A stretch of 64,000 nucleotides of DNA from Dactylorhiza incarnata. Taxonomy: Eukaryota; Streptophyta; Magnoliopsida; Asparagales; Orchidaceae. The stretch is taken from positions 682,001 to 746,000 of the forward strand of contig JAWHQI010000166.1 of the NCBI GenBank assembly GCA_033032865.1. Direction: 5' to 3'. The notes under the pieces are model-generated. The model worked only from the letters and a program-made list of their open reading frames with translations, had not been told where the DNA came from and made no database searches. A program made the position numbers and the translations under genes. Positions 1-11,200 of this stretch are shown piece by piece (positions within the stretch are counted from its first letter, which is position 1; every line of letters starts with the position of its first letter).

Positions 1-1447
1 AAGATCGACGAGTCGCAGGACTGCGTGCGTGGGTTCGACCGCAAGCTAGGCTGCGAGCGGGGGTTTCGACCGGTAGGCGGATGATGCGGGCGGCGTTGTT
101 GAAGATCAGCGGAGAAGGCGCAGGTTCGCGTCGAGCGGCAGAAACCGCAGCCGGAGGAAGGGCAGGTCGGACCACTTGTTCGGTTAGGGTTCCAAGAAGG
201 GAGATTAGGGGAGGGAGAGAAGAAAAGGGAGAAGGAGGGAGAGGAAGTCCAAAGACACAATAATAATTCAGCCTAACCAAAACAAGGGTTCCCCGGGCAT
301 ATATGCTAGCCAGTGCATAAAAGGAAAATACAATAATACGGTGCGAGAATAAAAGATTGATACGGCGCCGCCCGATCAAGCTTTTGTGCGCTTGCCATGT
401 TCCCTCCTTTAATAGACTCGCTACACCGGCGGCTGCCCCTCGCCTTCGCCGTCCCCGCCACCGTCCGTAACAGTGCAAGAATCAGAATGAAGTAAAAGCT
501 ATGCGTAATCACCATCACAGAAATATGAAAGTGAAAGCTGTGGGTGCTCTAAAAAAAGCTATGCATTTGGCTGAAAAAATCTCTAGCTGGTGGTTGCTCT
601 GAAAAACCATAATTTTGATATTTTTCAATAAAATGATCACCTAATAAATCAATAAAATCCAAAGTCATGCAGAGAAACAGATTTGAAATAAAGATGAAAA
701 ATGGAGCAACTTCCTGATGTACACAGGAGAAGGCATTTAATTATACACAGAATCAAATATGCACATTTGGATTGTTTTGAATCAAATGGGTAGGCTGTAT
801 TTACTGGCTTTGGTATTACATACATAAGGCTGTAGTCTAATGCAGCAAGTTAGAGCTAATCTAAATAAAAAATAAATGTCTTTTTATAGATAGAACTCTC
901 CAATATCATTTGTTTAATAAAATGGCCAATACAAAGAATAATAAGCACTTGGAATCCTGATAAATAAGAGTTCTCAAATAACCCGCAGATACTCTATTTT
1001 TACTAAAACATTTGTTTCTTTCCTGTTTGTAGTATTTCAGAGCAAATTTCCCAAACCTTAGTTGGCGATGATAAATAAACTATTCCAGATGCGAGATTAA
1101 AAAGTAGAATCATAATTTTAACTGAGCAGATATGCATGCTCTCCACCTTAAATCAAGGAATTGTGGAATATATCTTCTCACAAAGGCAAAAAAACAAACA
1201 GTTTGTGTGCAACAATTCCTGTATTTCTAAGCAAAATATATCACAGACTTTCGAGAGACAGAGAGCAAAAAGGAGAGATAGAGGTAGATGGACTAAGATA
1301 AATAGAAGCAGGTTGAAATCAGAGGCTCGAATGAATTCCAAGGTAATGGTAGAAAAGGAGAGACGAAGGAGAGAAGCTCACATGCCTTGGCTTGGAATTC
1401 AATCCCCATAGAAAAATAATGAAATCTGGAATAAAAAGAACCCTAAC
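1..1447. other. No gene recognised
   Basis: I see no supported gene here. The first 250 bases are G-rich with CpG and purine-rich stretches, and the rest is AT-rich. Short open frames have no recognisable domain and show no coding pattern. Confidence 0.5.
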
Positions 1448-1990
1448 CTGAATGGCACACCTTCAATGATCGCCAGCTGTCTCTACTGAAATCAAATTAA
1501 TGGCAGAAGCAGAACTTGAGGAAATAAAAAGAAATAATGGCAGAAGCAGAACTTGAGGAAATAAAATGAAATAATGGCAGAAGCAGAGCTCGAGAAAATT
1601 AATGGCAGAAGTAGAATTTGAGGAAATCAAATTAAGAAAAGAACCCTTACCTGAAAGCCGTGGACTGTGCTGTAGAAGCGGAACTTGAGGGAGGCATTTG
1701 CGATTGTTGCCACCGTCGAGGAGGAGGTACCTAGGATGAGCTGCCGAGGAGGAGCTCCCGCGGAGGGTTCTTGTCGAGGAGGAGGCTCTGTCGAGCAAGC
1801 TTAGTCGAGGAGATGTATAGGAGGAGCTAGGAGGAGGCTTTGCCGAGGGAGATGACTTGCAACAGGCGTTTTTGGGGAGACGGAAAAGAGGATTGGAGGG
1901 GATAAGCTAAGCGGGAAATACCAAATTACCATAAAATCAATTTTTTTGAAATAAAGATAGGATGAGAGGGGGTATTTTGGGGAGCCGAAT
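1448..1990 (-). other. Possible spliced 5' leader of a minus-strand transcript
   Basis: Read on the minus strand, a GC-richer block (about 1990 to 1651) ends at a good donor (CAG|GTAAGGG). A pyrimidine-rich acceptor (TTTCAG) follows near 1488, then a 40-base mini-exon that ends in a second donor (CAG|GTTAGGG) near 1447. The intervening 160 bases are made of the tandem repeat listed separately. No protein domain is visible, so this may be a non-coding leader of a gene lying left of the window, or chance splice-like signals. This is inference only. Confidence 0.25.
1489..1636. repeat. Short tandem repeat, about 37-bp unit
   Basis: Four copies of a unit containing ATGGCAGAAGCAGAACTTG begin near 1500, 1537, 1574 and 1602. 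The last copies are diverged and the last spacing is shorter (28 bp). Confidence 0.85.
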
Positions 1991-2096
1991 GTTACACCAT
2001 TCTTGAAACTGGGTTCCCTTATAGTATAAAGATATATTCTTCTTTAATTCTCAGCTGTTGATAATCCAAACCTCACATTTATCTTTGGAATGACTT

Positions 2097-2640
2097 GCTA
2101 CTTGTAATTGATCAAACAAATCATCGATCCTTAGCAGAGGATACTTGTTCTTTATCATAAGATTATTCAGTTCTTTATAGTATATACACTTCCCCATTCT
2201 TCCATCTTTATTTTTGACAAATAGTACATATGCTTCCCATGGTGATGTGAATGGTGTCGCACCCGAAATCTACTTCTCAGAGTCCTTGACAGTTCATCTG
2301 GGAACACTTCTAGATACCACACACAATTGGTGTATCCTTCAATTCAACTTTTTTGCTTTTTACCACTCTTAATCATCATTATAATTACCTCACTCCCCTA
2401 ATTTTTTTGATGGCTTTCATTGTTGAGATGACCATTTTAGAAACTTCACACATCTAAGTAGTGAACTAGTGATTCATTAGGGAATTTAAATTCGTCTTCT
2501 TCTTTTTTGATATTTGAGAGTGGCTATGTGCTTATTCAGTCAATCCAGTCCCATAATAACATCAAATTCACTTTAGGTAGAACTGATATCCTCAATTTTG
2601 ATTTCTTTTAAGGGCAATAGTTTTGCATTTCTTGCATTTT
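2097..2640 (-). pseudogene. Ty3/gypsy protease-reverse transcriptase remnant
   Basis: On the minus strand, 2262 down to 2097 translates to the N-terminal part of a gypsy reverse transcriptase. It shows GATPFTSPW, then FVKNKDG, a degenerate C-x-Y-Y-K-E-L-N segment and [15 protein letters not shown], the classic gypsy RT block 1-2 spacing. About 280 bases upstream (2575-2515), FDVIMGLD, a stop and LNKHIATL match the end of a gypsy aspartic protease. The stop and the absence of the rest of RT show it is dead. The next gypsy fragment to the right is on the opposite strand, so it belongs to a different insertion. Confidence 0.8.
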
Positions 2641-2880
2641 TTCATAATCTTATTATTCGGCATCTTTCCAATTCATTTTTTGTACAACATGTGGCTAGGT
2701 TCAACGTTTTTATGAATGATTCGATATAAAGAAATGTTACATTGGAGTATCGATTTAAAATTTAGGCCAAAACCCAAGACTCGATAACTTGTATTCATTG
2801 GGTATCTTAGAAGCTATATATTTTGATTATTTTACCTTTTCCTTTGTTAGGTTGACTTGCATTCTCCATTTCGACACAAC

Positions 2881-3094
2881 CTTTGTGATGACCAAGTCGT
2901 TTGAAAAGGAAGTGGATGAAGTGCTATCACAGAGGGTTGTACGACGACGAGGTGTGTCACCAAATACCAAATTCTTAATCAAATGGAAGAGATTGCTAGA
3001 GTAACACGGGAAACACTTGAAGATTTGTGGTAATTCGAGGACTTCATTTAGCAATATGAGGCGACGAGGATGACGCCAGGATAGGTGGGGGAGA
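2881..3094 (+). pseudogene. Chromovirus integrase C-terminus with chromodomain (partial)
   Basis: The frame from about 2887 encodes a chromodomain-like stretch: EVDEVLSQRVVRRRG, then TKFLIKWKRL. This matches the chromodomain at the integrase end of Ty3/gypsy chromoviruses, which is thought to steer insertion through histone marks. A stop follows directly, but the same or neighbouring frames still resemble the domain tail up to a purine tract (AGGTGGGGGAGA, 3083-3094). The tract sits immediately before an LTR-like TGTTACAAG, the expected order of integrase end, PPT and 3' LTR. The rest of pol is not visible upstream. Confidence 0.75.
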
Positions 3095-3095
3095 A

Positions 3096-3471
3096 TGTTA
3101 CAAGTCAAGATTAAAAGAGCCAACTTCAAGCCCAACTACACCTCTTTGCAGGCCTTATAAGGACAAGGCCCAAGGAACATAAGGAAACCCAAGATATAAG
3201 AAGACCCGCGAAAGAGCCAAGAAGAAATTAGAAGTTTCTCGGGTGTTCTCATAAGAATATTCTAGAGAAGGAAGATTGTTGTAAATAATAGAAATTGGTA
3301 GATTATTATAGAAAGGTAGGAGTCTAGATTGTTCCATTCTTTGGAGGGAAACCTCCATGAGGCTATATAAAAGGAAGACTCCCTCATTTGTAGGCATCCT
3401 AGTTGGAATAAAGCTTTCAAATTCTCTCGAGTTTTCTTGCTCTTGTGATCTCTTTCTCATTTTCCACAACA
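3096..3471 (+). mobile_element. 3' LTR of the chromovirus fragment
   Basis: Begins TGTTACAAG directly after the polypurine tract and ends near TTCCACAACA. A TATA-like box (CTATATAAAAGG) lies near 3362 with about 110 bases after it, as expected for R-U5. The right end is by eye and uncertain. I cannot test a target duplication because the 5' end of the element is missing. Confidence 0.6.
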
Positions 3472-4204
3472 AGTTCTCTTAAAGTGACGATGACTTAGCT
3501 AGTTGCGAGGGGTGGCAAGAGGAGCTAAGGCCGTGCATGACTTGGCCAAGGGGACAGGTTTGTCACATGTTGTTAGCCGACGATTGGAAGGGAGAGGAAG
3601 AGTTGTGCCATTTGAATACATTTGATTTATATGAATGGATTAAGATATGAAAAAAAAAACTAAAGTGATGAATCATAAGTTTTTGTTTAGATTGTTGCAA
3701 ATTGTCATAGAAACTTTTAATCTAATGCAAATATGGAAGGAGAGGCATGGCAACGGGGCACGACTATGCCAAGATCTGATCTTTATTTGCCTTTATTTCT
3801 ATTTATCGCATTTTAGTCATTTTGTTTAATCCACATCTATTTATGGCACGCGTTGATCAGGATCACACACATTTTGTTTTATGTTGAACTTTGTATTTAT
3901 ATTGGGTTCATGTTAGTGCCTGATATGCTCGAGTAAAAATTCATTTGGGCATCAAAAGGTCTATGGCTCCCTCCCTTTATCGTCTCTCTCTCACTTACCT
4001 TGAAAGCACAGAATGCATAACTTCAACATATCTCCTATGATTCTATTGACAAACTCTATTTATATGTATTTATCAGAGGGTGAATGATGGTGATGATACA
4101 TATACACACGGTAGGTCGGACCAATGATACATAGGAGTTGCGTCGTATCAAGATTTATGAACAAGGAAGAGGAGATTGCATTGCATGAGGAGAACACTAG
4201 ATAC
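3472..4204. other. No gene recognised
   Basis: AT-rich sequence with only short, domain-free frames. It may be debris of the neighbouring elements. Confidence 0.5.
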
Positions 4205-4605
4205 TGATAGTTTATAGGTCAGTAGTCTAATTCACCTAGAGTGGGGGGGGTGAATAGGTCTCTTTGAGTTTTACTTGATTGTTGCTAGCAGTAAATGAAT
4301 AGTAAACAAAAACTCAAGTAAACACAAAAAGCACACAGTTGTTTATAGTGGTTCCCCAAGACAGGGTGTCTATGGGTAGTCCACTTTCCCTCTACACCTT
4401 TCTAACAGTGTGTTAGACAAGGCAAATTCCTCCAATCTCAGCTCCAAGAACTTACAACTCAGATCCCTCAGGATCTCTCAGGTTTGCTTCAAACCCTACC
4501 TCAGGCCTAACAACCCTACTAACTCAGAGTGCTTCCACTCCTACAGCTAAGAGATCACCTTTATCTCCTACCTCAGGCCTATCAAGAAGCCCTACTTCTC
4601 AGGCA

Positions 4606-4740
4606 AAATGCCCTGCAACTTAGGCTCAACAGCCTTACCAAACTCAGGCTCAACAACCTTACCAAACTCAGGCTCAACAACCCTACAGCTCAGGTTCAGC
4701 AACCCTACAAACTCAGGCACAGTGCCTTACAAGCTCAGAA
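4606..4740. repeat. 24-bp tandem repeat in the LTR
   Basis: Repeats of a unit containing ACCAAACTCAGGCTCAACAA lie near 4625, 4649 and 4673, with decayed copies on either side. They fall on the R/U5 side of this LTR. Confidence 0.75.
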
Positions 4741-5199
4741 CTACACTGTTCCTACAATGAGTATAAGTTTTAGCTTACAACTGTGGACAACATTGATTTG
4801 ATGTCTTCTGTTGATTATGCACAACTGATGCAATCTTGAAGCTGGGCTGAAAGTAACCTTCAGATCTGCTCCTAACTGATCCTTCTCTTCAGTAGATGAG
4901 AAAGGATCACCATGCTCTTCTAGATAGAAGAGCTATCTTCTCTCCTTGATTCTTCTTGCAGGTTCTGGAAGCAGAGGGAGAGAGTTCTTGAAAGCCGTCA
5001 ATAGAACAGTAATGACACACACTTTTCAGCACAACAACTGCTCTTCTGAAATGCCCTAAGATGTTCTCTTATACTTCATTCATCTTCAACGGCTCTAGAA
5101 AGGGCCCTGACACTTTGGAAGAGGATAAAATACTTTATCTTCCCTTTACAACTGTTTGCGCCAAAAGAAAATCCCGCCAGTGTCGTCTTTCTGATTTAA

Positions 5200-5425
5200 A
5201 TCTGTCTTAGCGGTTGGGCTGAGACAGTCTTCCGTCTCAGCGGCTGAGCTGTCTTGGTCTCAACGGATCTTGGTCTCAGCGGATCCGCTGAGACAGATTG
5301 TCTTCTCAGCAGTTTTTGTCTATCTGCAGCTCAGCTGAGGCAGACCCCTTCTCAGCGGCTCCTAGCCTCGTCTCAGCGGTTCCGCTGAGACAGTGAGTTC
5401 TTCTCAGCGGTTCAGACAGTGAACC
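5200..5425. repeat. CTCAGCGG palindrome array in LTR U3
   Basis: CTCAGCGG and its complement CCGCTGAG recur about ten times. A perfect 22-bp palindrome is centred on GCGGATCCGC at 5273-5294, and a near-perfect copy lies at 5370-5391. The array is upstream of the putative minus-strand TATA box, so it is in U3. See the finding on U3 arrays. Confidence 0.85.
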
Positions 5426-5582
5426 ACACACATTATTCCAATCCTTGGAATATCTAAACCCTGCACAGTCATGATGCAAAATTGGGTTTATTAAATACAA
5501 TATGTACTTAGCATTGTGAGTGATGCCTCTTCAAATTAAAGGAACATTGAGAGCAATATTTCCAACAATCTCCCTCTATTTG

Positions 5583-7177
5583 AAGAAGACAAAACATCCC
5601 CAATGCTAAGATACATAATAAAAAGAAACTTATCATGTAACTGTATTACATATCATTCATGATATCATAACATATAAATGTTAACATTACTTTGGCACTA
5701 TAGATAATGTCATGACAGATTATATTCATGACAACATATCAACAACATTTATCTTTGTCAATTCCTGAAATAAGTTTGAAACCTAAAAGAAATTAATATA
5801 TAAAAGCATTATAAGCATATATGTCATCTCCTTTCCTCTAGGGTTTATTGAAACCATAAGTAAAACTTCTAAAAGATGAGAGGTAACGTAAGAGGAAGAT
5901 GATTAAGATGTTTATCTAAGAATCTGGAAGACAGAGTAAGGACAACCTCCATTGAAACCAATACGGGTTATACACTGCTATTGACGAAAGATGGCATTCA
6001 TCTGTAGTAACAAGGGTTCGACTCCATGTTGGTAAGAACGATCTGTACCAGGCATTGCAGGGGAAAGGTCGTCGAGCTCCGTCTTCGTATGAAGGAGGTT
6101 CTTCGACTGACAGAAAGGACACGCGATGGTCGTCGTCCACTGGGAAGAGGAGTCGTCAGGGGCGAGTGGCTGGGGAACCCTAAGCGTGCTTGGCTCCAAA
6201 TGCCTTTCGAATCGACGAGATTAAGCGGATGTATAGCCAGTGTCTGCAGTTTCTTCCGACGGTTACAATGTGAAGCAGTCCTGAATGATTTCCTCTCCAC
6301 TATCAGCCGACCTAAATCGTGTGAGTCCTTATACACATAAAGAAGTGGTAAGTAGGTTTCACAAATTACAAAAATGCCATATTCAAAATTAATGTACCTT
6401 CTCGTAGCCTCTAAATCCAGATTGAATAACGAAAACAACTCCAATATGGATCATATAAATATAATCATGATAAATAAGTTGATTAATACGAATCTAGTAG
6501 TTTCAGTCAAAATGCTAGAACATGATGACAAATTCACAAGGAGGTATCATACCAGAAATGATAATTAAGCAAAAAATCAAAATCGATCCAAAATTCAGAG
6601 GATGATATTTTCGGGATATTACAGGTTGTATACCAGCCACACAACGTGCTACCCAAGCGTGCGCAACCGCTCCATTCAGGCGCGCAGCTCTGCTCACGCG
6701 ACACACCCATGGGCCCCCACACTCGTCTGTTCTCTTGCACTTCATCCCCTGATGCCTCTGCTCCGGAATTCTTGGAAGGCTCCAAACCCAACTCCATCAT
6801 AGGCCACCACAAAGGATCTTGGGAGAAACATCACCTTCCCCTTCCCCTTCCCCTTCCCCTGTTGCATCCTATCTTGTGACTCGATCCTACGCAAGGACCT
6901 GTGACAACTTGATGTCAGAGCCAACCATCACAAGATCCAACGACCCCGTGGAGGCAACATTCAGAAGAATCCACATGATGATGATGGACAAACTCGCTAC
7001 ATCTGAGTAACAACAAGCGGTCTTGGCCGAACTTTCGGCTCAAATGGAGAGTTGTATTCCCCTTAAATGTTGTAGTAGTCACTTCTGCCGCGATAGGGTG
7101 GGAAGCAGTCACCACCATAAAAATATGAGTCATCACCATAAAACATTCCAATCAAAGTTAAAGTATTACATTAAAAA
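5583..7177. other. No gene recognised; one LTR-like end at 6611-6623
   Basis: Domain-free sequence. Near 6600-6623 the string TTTTCGGGATATTACA looks like an LTR end (on the minus strand TGTAATATCCCG, similar to the starts of other gypsy LTRs here), but I found no partner end or target duplication. A short CCTTCC-type microsatellite lies near 6835-6860. Confidence 0.4.
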
Positions 7178-7963
7178 TGTAACACCCCTACTTAGTTTAA
7201 CATCAATGCATAAGCCCGGTCGACACTTATGATACGAAGCAAACTAAGTAACAGTATAAAAATCGGTACATAGCAGGTAATATCTATAGTACACATCAGA
7301 ATATTTAAAAACTAAAGTTAAGGTTAAAGAAATACCTCAATATCTGATTCACAAATCCAACTAGAATTGAAATGAGCAAATAGTCTGAAATACTAAAATT
7401 TTAAAAGAGTCTGATACATCTGAATTCATAAGTAAATTATACAACAATATTTAAAGGAAAACAAATTAAAAGTAGACATCCTTGGGAGCTTATCCTATGT
7501 GTATCTCCCCACCTGTGACCCCTGAAAAGAAATGTCTGAAGACGGGGTCAGCCCAATTGGTGAGTAAGAAAAACTATCTCTCCTAGTGACCCAAAAATTA
7601 ATAAAAAATAACTTGAATAGAATATGCGTGCATTCTTTTTAAACAACAATCTATACTAAGGAAAAGTGTAGTATAATTTTATGCATGATTTTCTATAAAA
7701 GTACTTTAAACATAAATGTCTTTCCTATTATGATCATGAACTGAATTTTCTTTCTAATTTCGAAATCATTAAAACTATAGAGATTCTAGATTTCGGCTTA
7801 TAATTGGACTTTAGATGTCTTATATCTTCTTTTCTTCTCATTCTTAGTTAAGTAGATTCTTATGCACATTTTAACGATCCGGGTCCATACTAGCAAACAT
7901 AGGTGTTCTAGAGTCTCTCGGTCACGGACACAGACTCGTATCTACTAATCTTTTATATGAGGT

Positions 7964-8404
7964 TGTAGGATCAAGCGCAACCAACTGTCCCAAAAGCCCG
8001 GACTGATAGGAAGGGCGCAACTTTTTCTTTAAGGAAGTAGGAAAGGGCGCTACGGGTCAAGTGAAGGAATGCTGGACCTAAAATCTCCCCCCACCCAGCA
8101 TCCAACACGAACCGCAAGCTCAGAGGTGCCCCACATGGCTCAGAGGTGGCACACCACATGGCTCAGAGGTGTTTTTTCACATGGCTGCGGCCGCCTGACC
8201 CGCTGGGACCCACACAGGTAGAGAAATTTTGAGATTTATCAGCGCCCCCCGGTCTCGAACCCGTAACCTCCCTCTGATACCACTTGTAGGATCAAGCGCA
8301 ACCAATTGTCCCAAAAGCCCGGACTGATGGGAAGGGCACAACTTTTTCTTTAAGGAAGTAGGAAAGGGCGCTACGAGTCAAGTGAAGGAACGCTGGACCC
8401 AACA
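7964..8404 (-). mobile_element. TRIM element (SMART-like miniature LTR retrotransposon)
   Basis: Two direct repeats of about 118 bp (7964-8080 and 8285-8404) begin TGTAGGATCAAGCGC. They flank about 200 bases that hold, on the minus strand, a tRNA-Met-type primer site (TGGTATCAGAGG, near 8273-8283) directly next to the right repeat, and a purine-rich tract (GGGTGGGGGGAGA) next to the left repeat. This is the minimal LTR-PBS-PPT-LTR plan of a TRIM with no coding sequence. Flanks GAGGT and AGGGT match imperfectly, so the target duplication is not secure. A 23-bp block around CATGGCTCAGAGGTG is repeated inside. Confidence 0.8.
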
Positions 8405-8814
8405 AGGGTGTCTACTCCCCAACTTGAGGCTCATAAGGTCTGCTAAGCCCTATGAGTAAGATGGTGTGCCTCTATTTGTCACGATAGAAAACTTCGATCG
8501 TGCCTTCTAATTATTTTATATTAGTGTTTCATTAATCCTTCATCCTTATGTTAGGAATGATGTGATTAGTCATAAAGGAACACCCGCGTATGAGTACAAT
8601 CTAAAACTACGAATTTCATCTTGTTTTCATCAAATGACCAGTCTTAAGCATGAACGACATCAACATGATGAATTAACTATGTTGTGATACTAAATTTCTT
8701 GCGTTCATAACATACATATATCTTACATCTGATTGTATAGAAATTTCATACGAAGTTTCTTACGTCATAGTTCACATTAAGTATATCATTATAACTATAC
8801 GACCCAGTGTTCAC

Positions 8815-9095
8815 CGACTCGCGGAGAAATCAATCACAAGCAATTTGGGGAGTACTCGCCGATTCGCGGCGAGCACCCGACCAGGGCAAGGCGAGACGGA
8901 TCAGGGATCTCGCTCGCGAGTAGCGAGCGGCGACAGCTTAACGAGTTTTAAGGGACCGCTCTGGGGTGCACTTAGCCAGAGCGAGTCAAGTGAGGGCTCG
9001 TAGTGTCAATCCGGCGAGTCGAGTGGGGGCTCGTCCCTACTCGCAAGAGGAGCTCACGCGAGCCCAGCTCGCAAGGAGGCTAGCGAGTGGCACCT
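8815..9095. repeat. CTCGC/GCGAG motif array in LTR U3
   Basis: About fifteen copies of ACTCGC, CTCGC, GCGAG or GCGAGT, several paired as palindromes (for example TCGCTCGCGAG near 8908), upstream of the TATA box at 9240. Confidence 0.75.
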
Positions 9096-9147
9096 TGCAG
9101 GTGAATTTACCCTGATACCCTTGGTGGGCTGCCAATAACTCTCCAGA

Positions 9148-9232
9148 ACAGCGGAGTGTGGCTGTTAGCAGACCAATTTGGGGGTGAGTATAACACATTC
9201 AAAAGACGGAATCCCGCTATTAGCAGACCAAT
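9148..9232. repeat. Direct repeat, TTAGCAGACCAATTT
   Basis: Two copies of GCTRTTAGCAGACCAATTT about 57 bases apart, between the U3 motif array and the TATA box of the small LTR. Confidence 0.8.
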
Positions 9233-10957
9233 TTAGAAAGGCTATAAATATACCCTTTGGGGCACACCTTGGGAGAGCAGACTAGATCCTTGGTTCTCCT
9301 CAGGAACTCTTTGGTTAGCTCCTTCAGCTCTCCAAGGTGCCCGACTACAGTCTTGGCTTGGGAGGGGAATCGCTCAAAAGATCTTCCGGGTGTACGGGGG
9401 GACCTTCACGCTGTTGCCAAGGGTCGTGTCTTTCGTTCTGAGTCTTCGGTCAGGTTCCTCTGTGAGATCAGTAAGTGCTAGCTGCCCCCTTCACAGGGGT
9501 CCGAACTCCTCGTTGGGCCAAATACTGGTTCCAACAATAACAGAATGATTAAACTACGAATTCCTTTTACTTTTATTCGTGAGGTAGTTTTTCATAATTT
9601 AATGTGACTCTTTTATTCTTCTTAATATAACATAATTGCACCAGAATATTAACATACATAATTTACATGATGTGTCTAATTAGAAGAGAGAATTTCTTAC
9701 ATGCGATTTCATAATATTTGTATATATTCTCCTAACTATAGGAGGAAGAATTCATAGATTGAACTATGTGATATATCTAGCTAAAAAGAGTAGAATTTCT
9801 TACATCGGTGTTGCAACGTTCATAGACGCTGCGAGGCGGCATAACGGACTTGGTTGGAGCAACAATATCATTCACTAGTAATCTCATCTAACCTAGATTG
9901 ATCCGCTGCAACGAATGTCGTTCAAAATGCACAACGGGCAAGAACGTCGATTTCCAACAACACCTACAAGAGAGCGGATAACTTCAGATTTTCTATCACC
10001 TGAGGGAGAAGGGTCTCAATATGACAGAAAATATCGACATACCTCAAATCTAGAGTACTGAGGTTGAGAGATTGATGTCGCCTAGATCCGGAATTGCTTG
10101 GGAGGAGCCAATCTCAATCACGGAGGATCGATCGATAGAGGAGGAGACTCAATCAACTGCTGGAATTTCGGCAGAAAGAAAAACAATAATCTTATTATCT
10201 GAATTTGTGAAATAGGAAGGAGGAGAAGCCATAGACAAATGGAAAATTGACTCCTTGCGGTTACCTGACATGGTAGTGTCTGAGGAGGGTTGATCGTGGC
10301 CGCAAGAATAGTGAGGGGTCGTCGGGCCTCCATGAGCAGCAAAGGGACGACGTCTTGGGTTTCAGAGAAGCAGGGTCCGACGCTTGCTTTTGTCGACGAA
10401 CAGTAAGGAGAATATGCTTGCGCTGTCGGCCGTCTGGAACGAGAGAAGAATGCCATAACTTCTCGCTCGATCGTGGGAGGACGTGCGGGAATGGGAGAAA
10501 TAGGCGGGCTTAGTTTCATTAAGAGGGAAATCCACGACTGAATGAAAGTCAGGTTCCCTTAATTACAGTTTTGTCATTGCACTCAAATGTTTGCCATTTA
10601 AGTGTGTTTTCTCTCTCATGCATCATAGATGTTCGCGTCGGATTAAACTGCTTATTAAATGACATTATTTAAGATGACGATTGACGCATAAAATTAACAC
10701 TAGCGAGTATAAATACCTCGATTTGCTCTTGACACCGGTCGTAATCATTCACAGTCGGATCCAACAATCACGAGGGACGACGCGTAAATTAATTTCGGAT
10801 GTTACAAAAAATAATTATACATACCTCTTTTTTTCTCTCTACTAATTCTTCCTCTCTAGGTCCAACTACCACAATTCTTCCCTCACTGGCTAGAAGCAGC
10901 TCCCTCTTAAGTTGCTGACAGCTTCAATGAGACATAGGCTCCACTGAAAATCCTTCT

Positions 10958-11052
10958 TGTTACAAGAAATAAATAAAAAGCCCATGTATTTAGGCCCATA
11001 TGACCTCTCCTCTCTACCTCCTCCTTTAGTCCCACATCTTTAGTTTACATTT

Positions 11053-11096
<44 letters not shown>

Positions 11097-11184
11097 ATAA
11101 ATGGAGACCCTTTGTACAAGGTAGTAGAAAATGATTTTATGAGAATAATAAAATATTGACCCCATTTTATTCTCAAATTCCACA
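10958..11184 (+). repeat. 5' LTR of the copia element
   Basis: 227 bp. It contains a (CT)n microsatellite at 11053-11096 directly before a TATA-like CTATAAATGGAG. The 3' copy (15295-15537) is longer mainly because its CT tract is longer. Confidence 0.92.
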
Positions 11185-11200
11185 TTGTATCAGAGCCGGA
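11185..11200 (+). promoter_or_regulatory. Primer binding site (tRNA-Met type)
   Basis: TTGTATCAGAGCC, one base away from the common plant PBS TGGTATCAGAGC, directly after the 5' LTR. Confidence 0.85.

Larger units (their letters stand above)
4205..5567 (-). mobile_element. Ty1/copia (SIRE-like) 3' LTR
   Basis: The right edge is ...TTTCCAACA. On the minus strand this is an LTR starting TGTTGGAAA, preceded by the purine tract CAAATAGAGGGAGAT (5568-5582), a typical SIRE/Maximus-type PPT. Near the other end is the G-run followed by TGAATAGG, as in the copia LTRs at 58 and 61 kb, where TGAATAAGG follows the G-run. A TATA-like TATAAGAG lies near 5070 on the minus strand. The left boundary is approximate because no target duplication was found. 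The internal region to the right (from 5583) has no recognisable copia coding sequence. Confidence 0.65.
8808..9536 (+). mobile_element. Small solo LTR with TATA box
   Basis: Ends ...GGTTCCAACA at 9536. A strong TATA box (GGCTATAAATATACCC) lies near 9240, with about 290 bases of R/U5-like sequence after it. The start is either TGTTCACCG at 8808 or about 12 bases earlier: ATAAC at 8791-8795 matches ATAAC at 9537-9541, which would put the start at 8796 with a mutated terminal TG. No internal coding sequence. It lies inside the larger solo LTR. Confidence 0.6.
7178..10806 (-). mobile_element. Solo Ty3/gypsy LTR (3.6 kb)
   Basis: Plus-strand termini are TGTAACACCCC and ...CGGATGTTACA, an inverted terminal match of the TGTAAC type. 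Both sides are flanked by AAAAA (7173-7177 and 10807-10811), consistent with a 5-bp target duplication, although a homopolymer is weak evidence on its own. No PBS, PPT or gag-pol is present, so it is best read as a solo LTR left by LTR-LTR recombination. The minus orientation is inferred from a TATA-like TATTTATA near 10710 and the typical ...GGGGTGTTACA end. It contains two later insertions (7964-8404 and about 8808-9536). Confidence 0.7.

Noticed and set aside
5998..6444. 148-codon minus-strand frame
   Set aside because: No recognisable domain, overlapped by other frames on both strands. It could be a gene fragment but I cannot support it.
6915..7151. Short minus-strand frames near 6.5-7.2 kb
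   Set aside because: Too short and without motifs; strands overlap completely.
10118..10519. 133-codon minus-strand frame
   Set aside because: Lies within the solo LTR 7178-10806, just downstream of its TATA-like box. No domain; leader sequence with chance openness.
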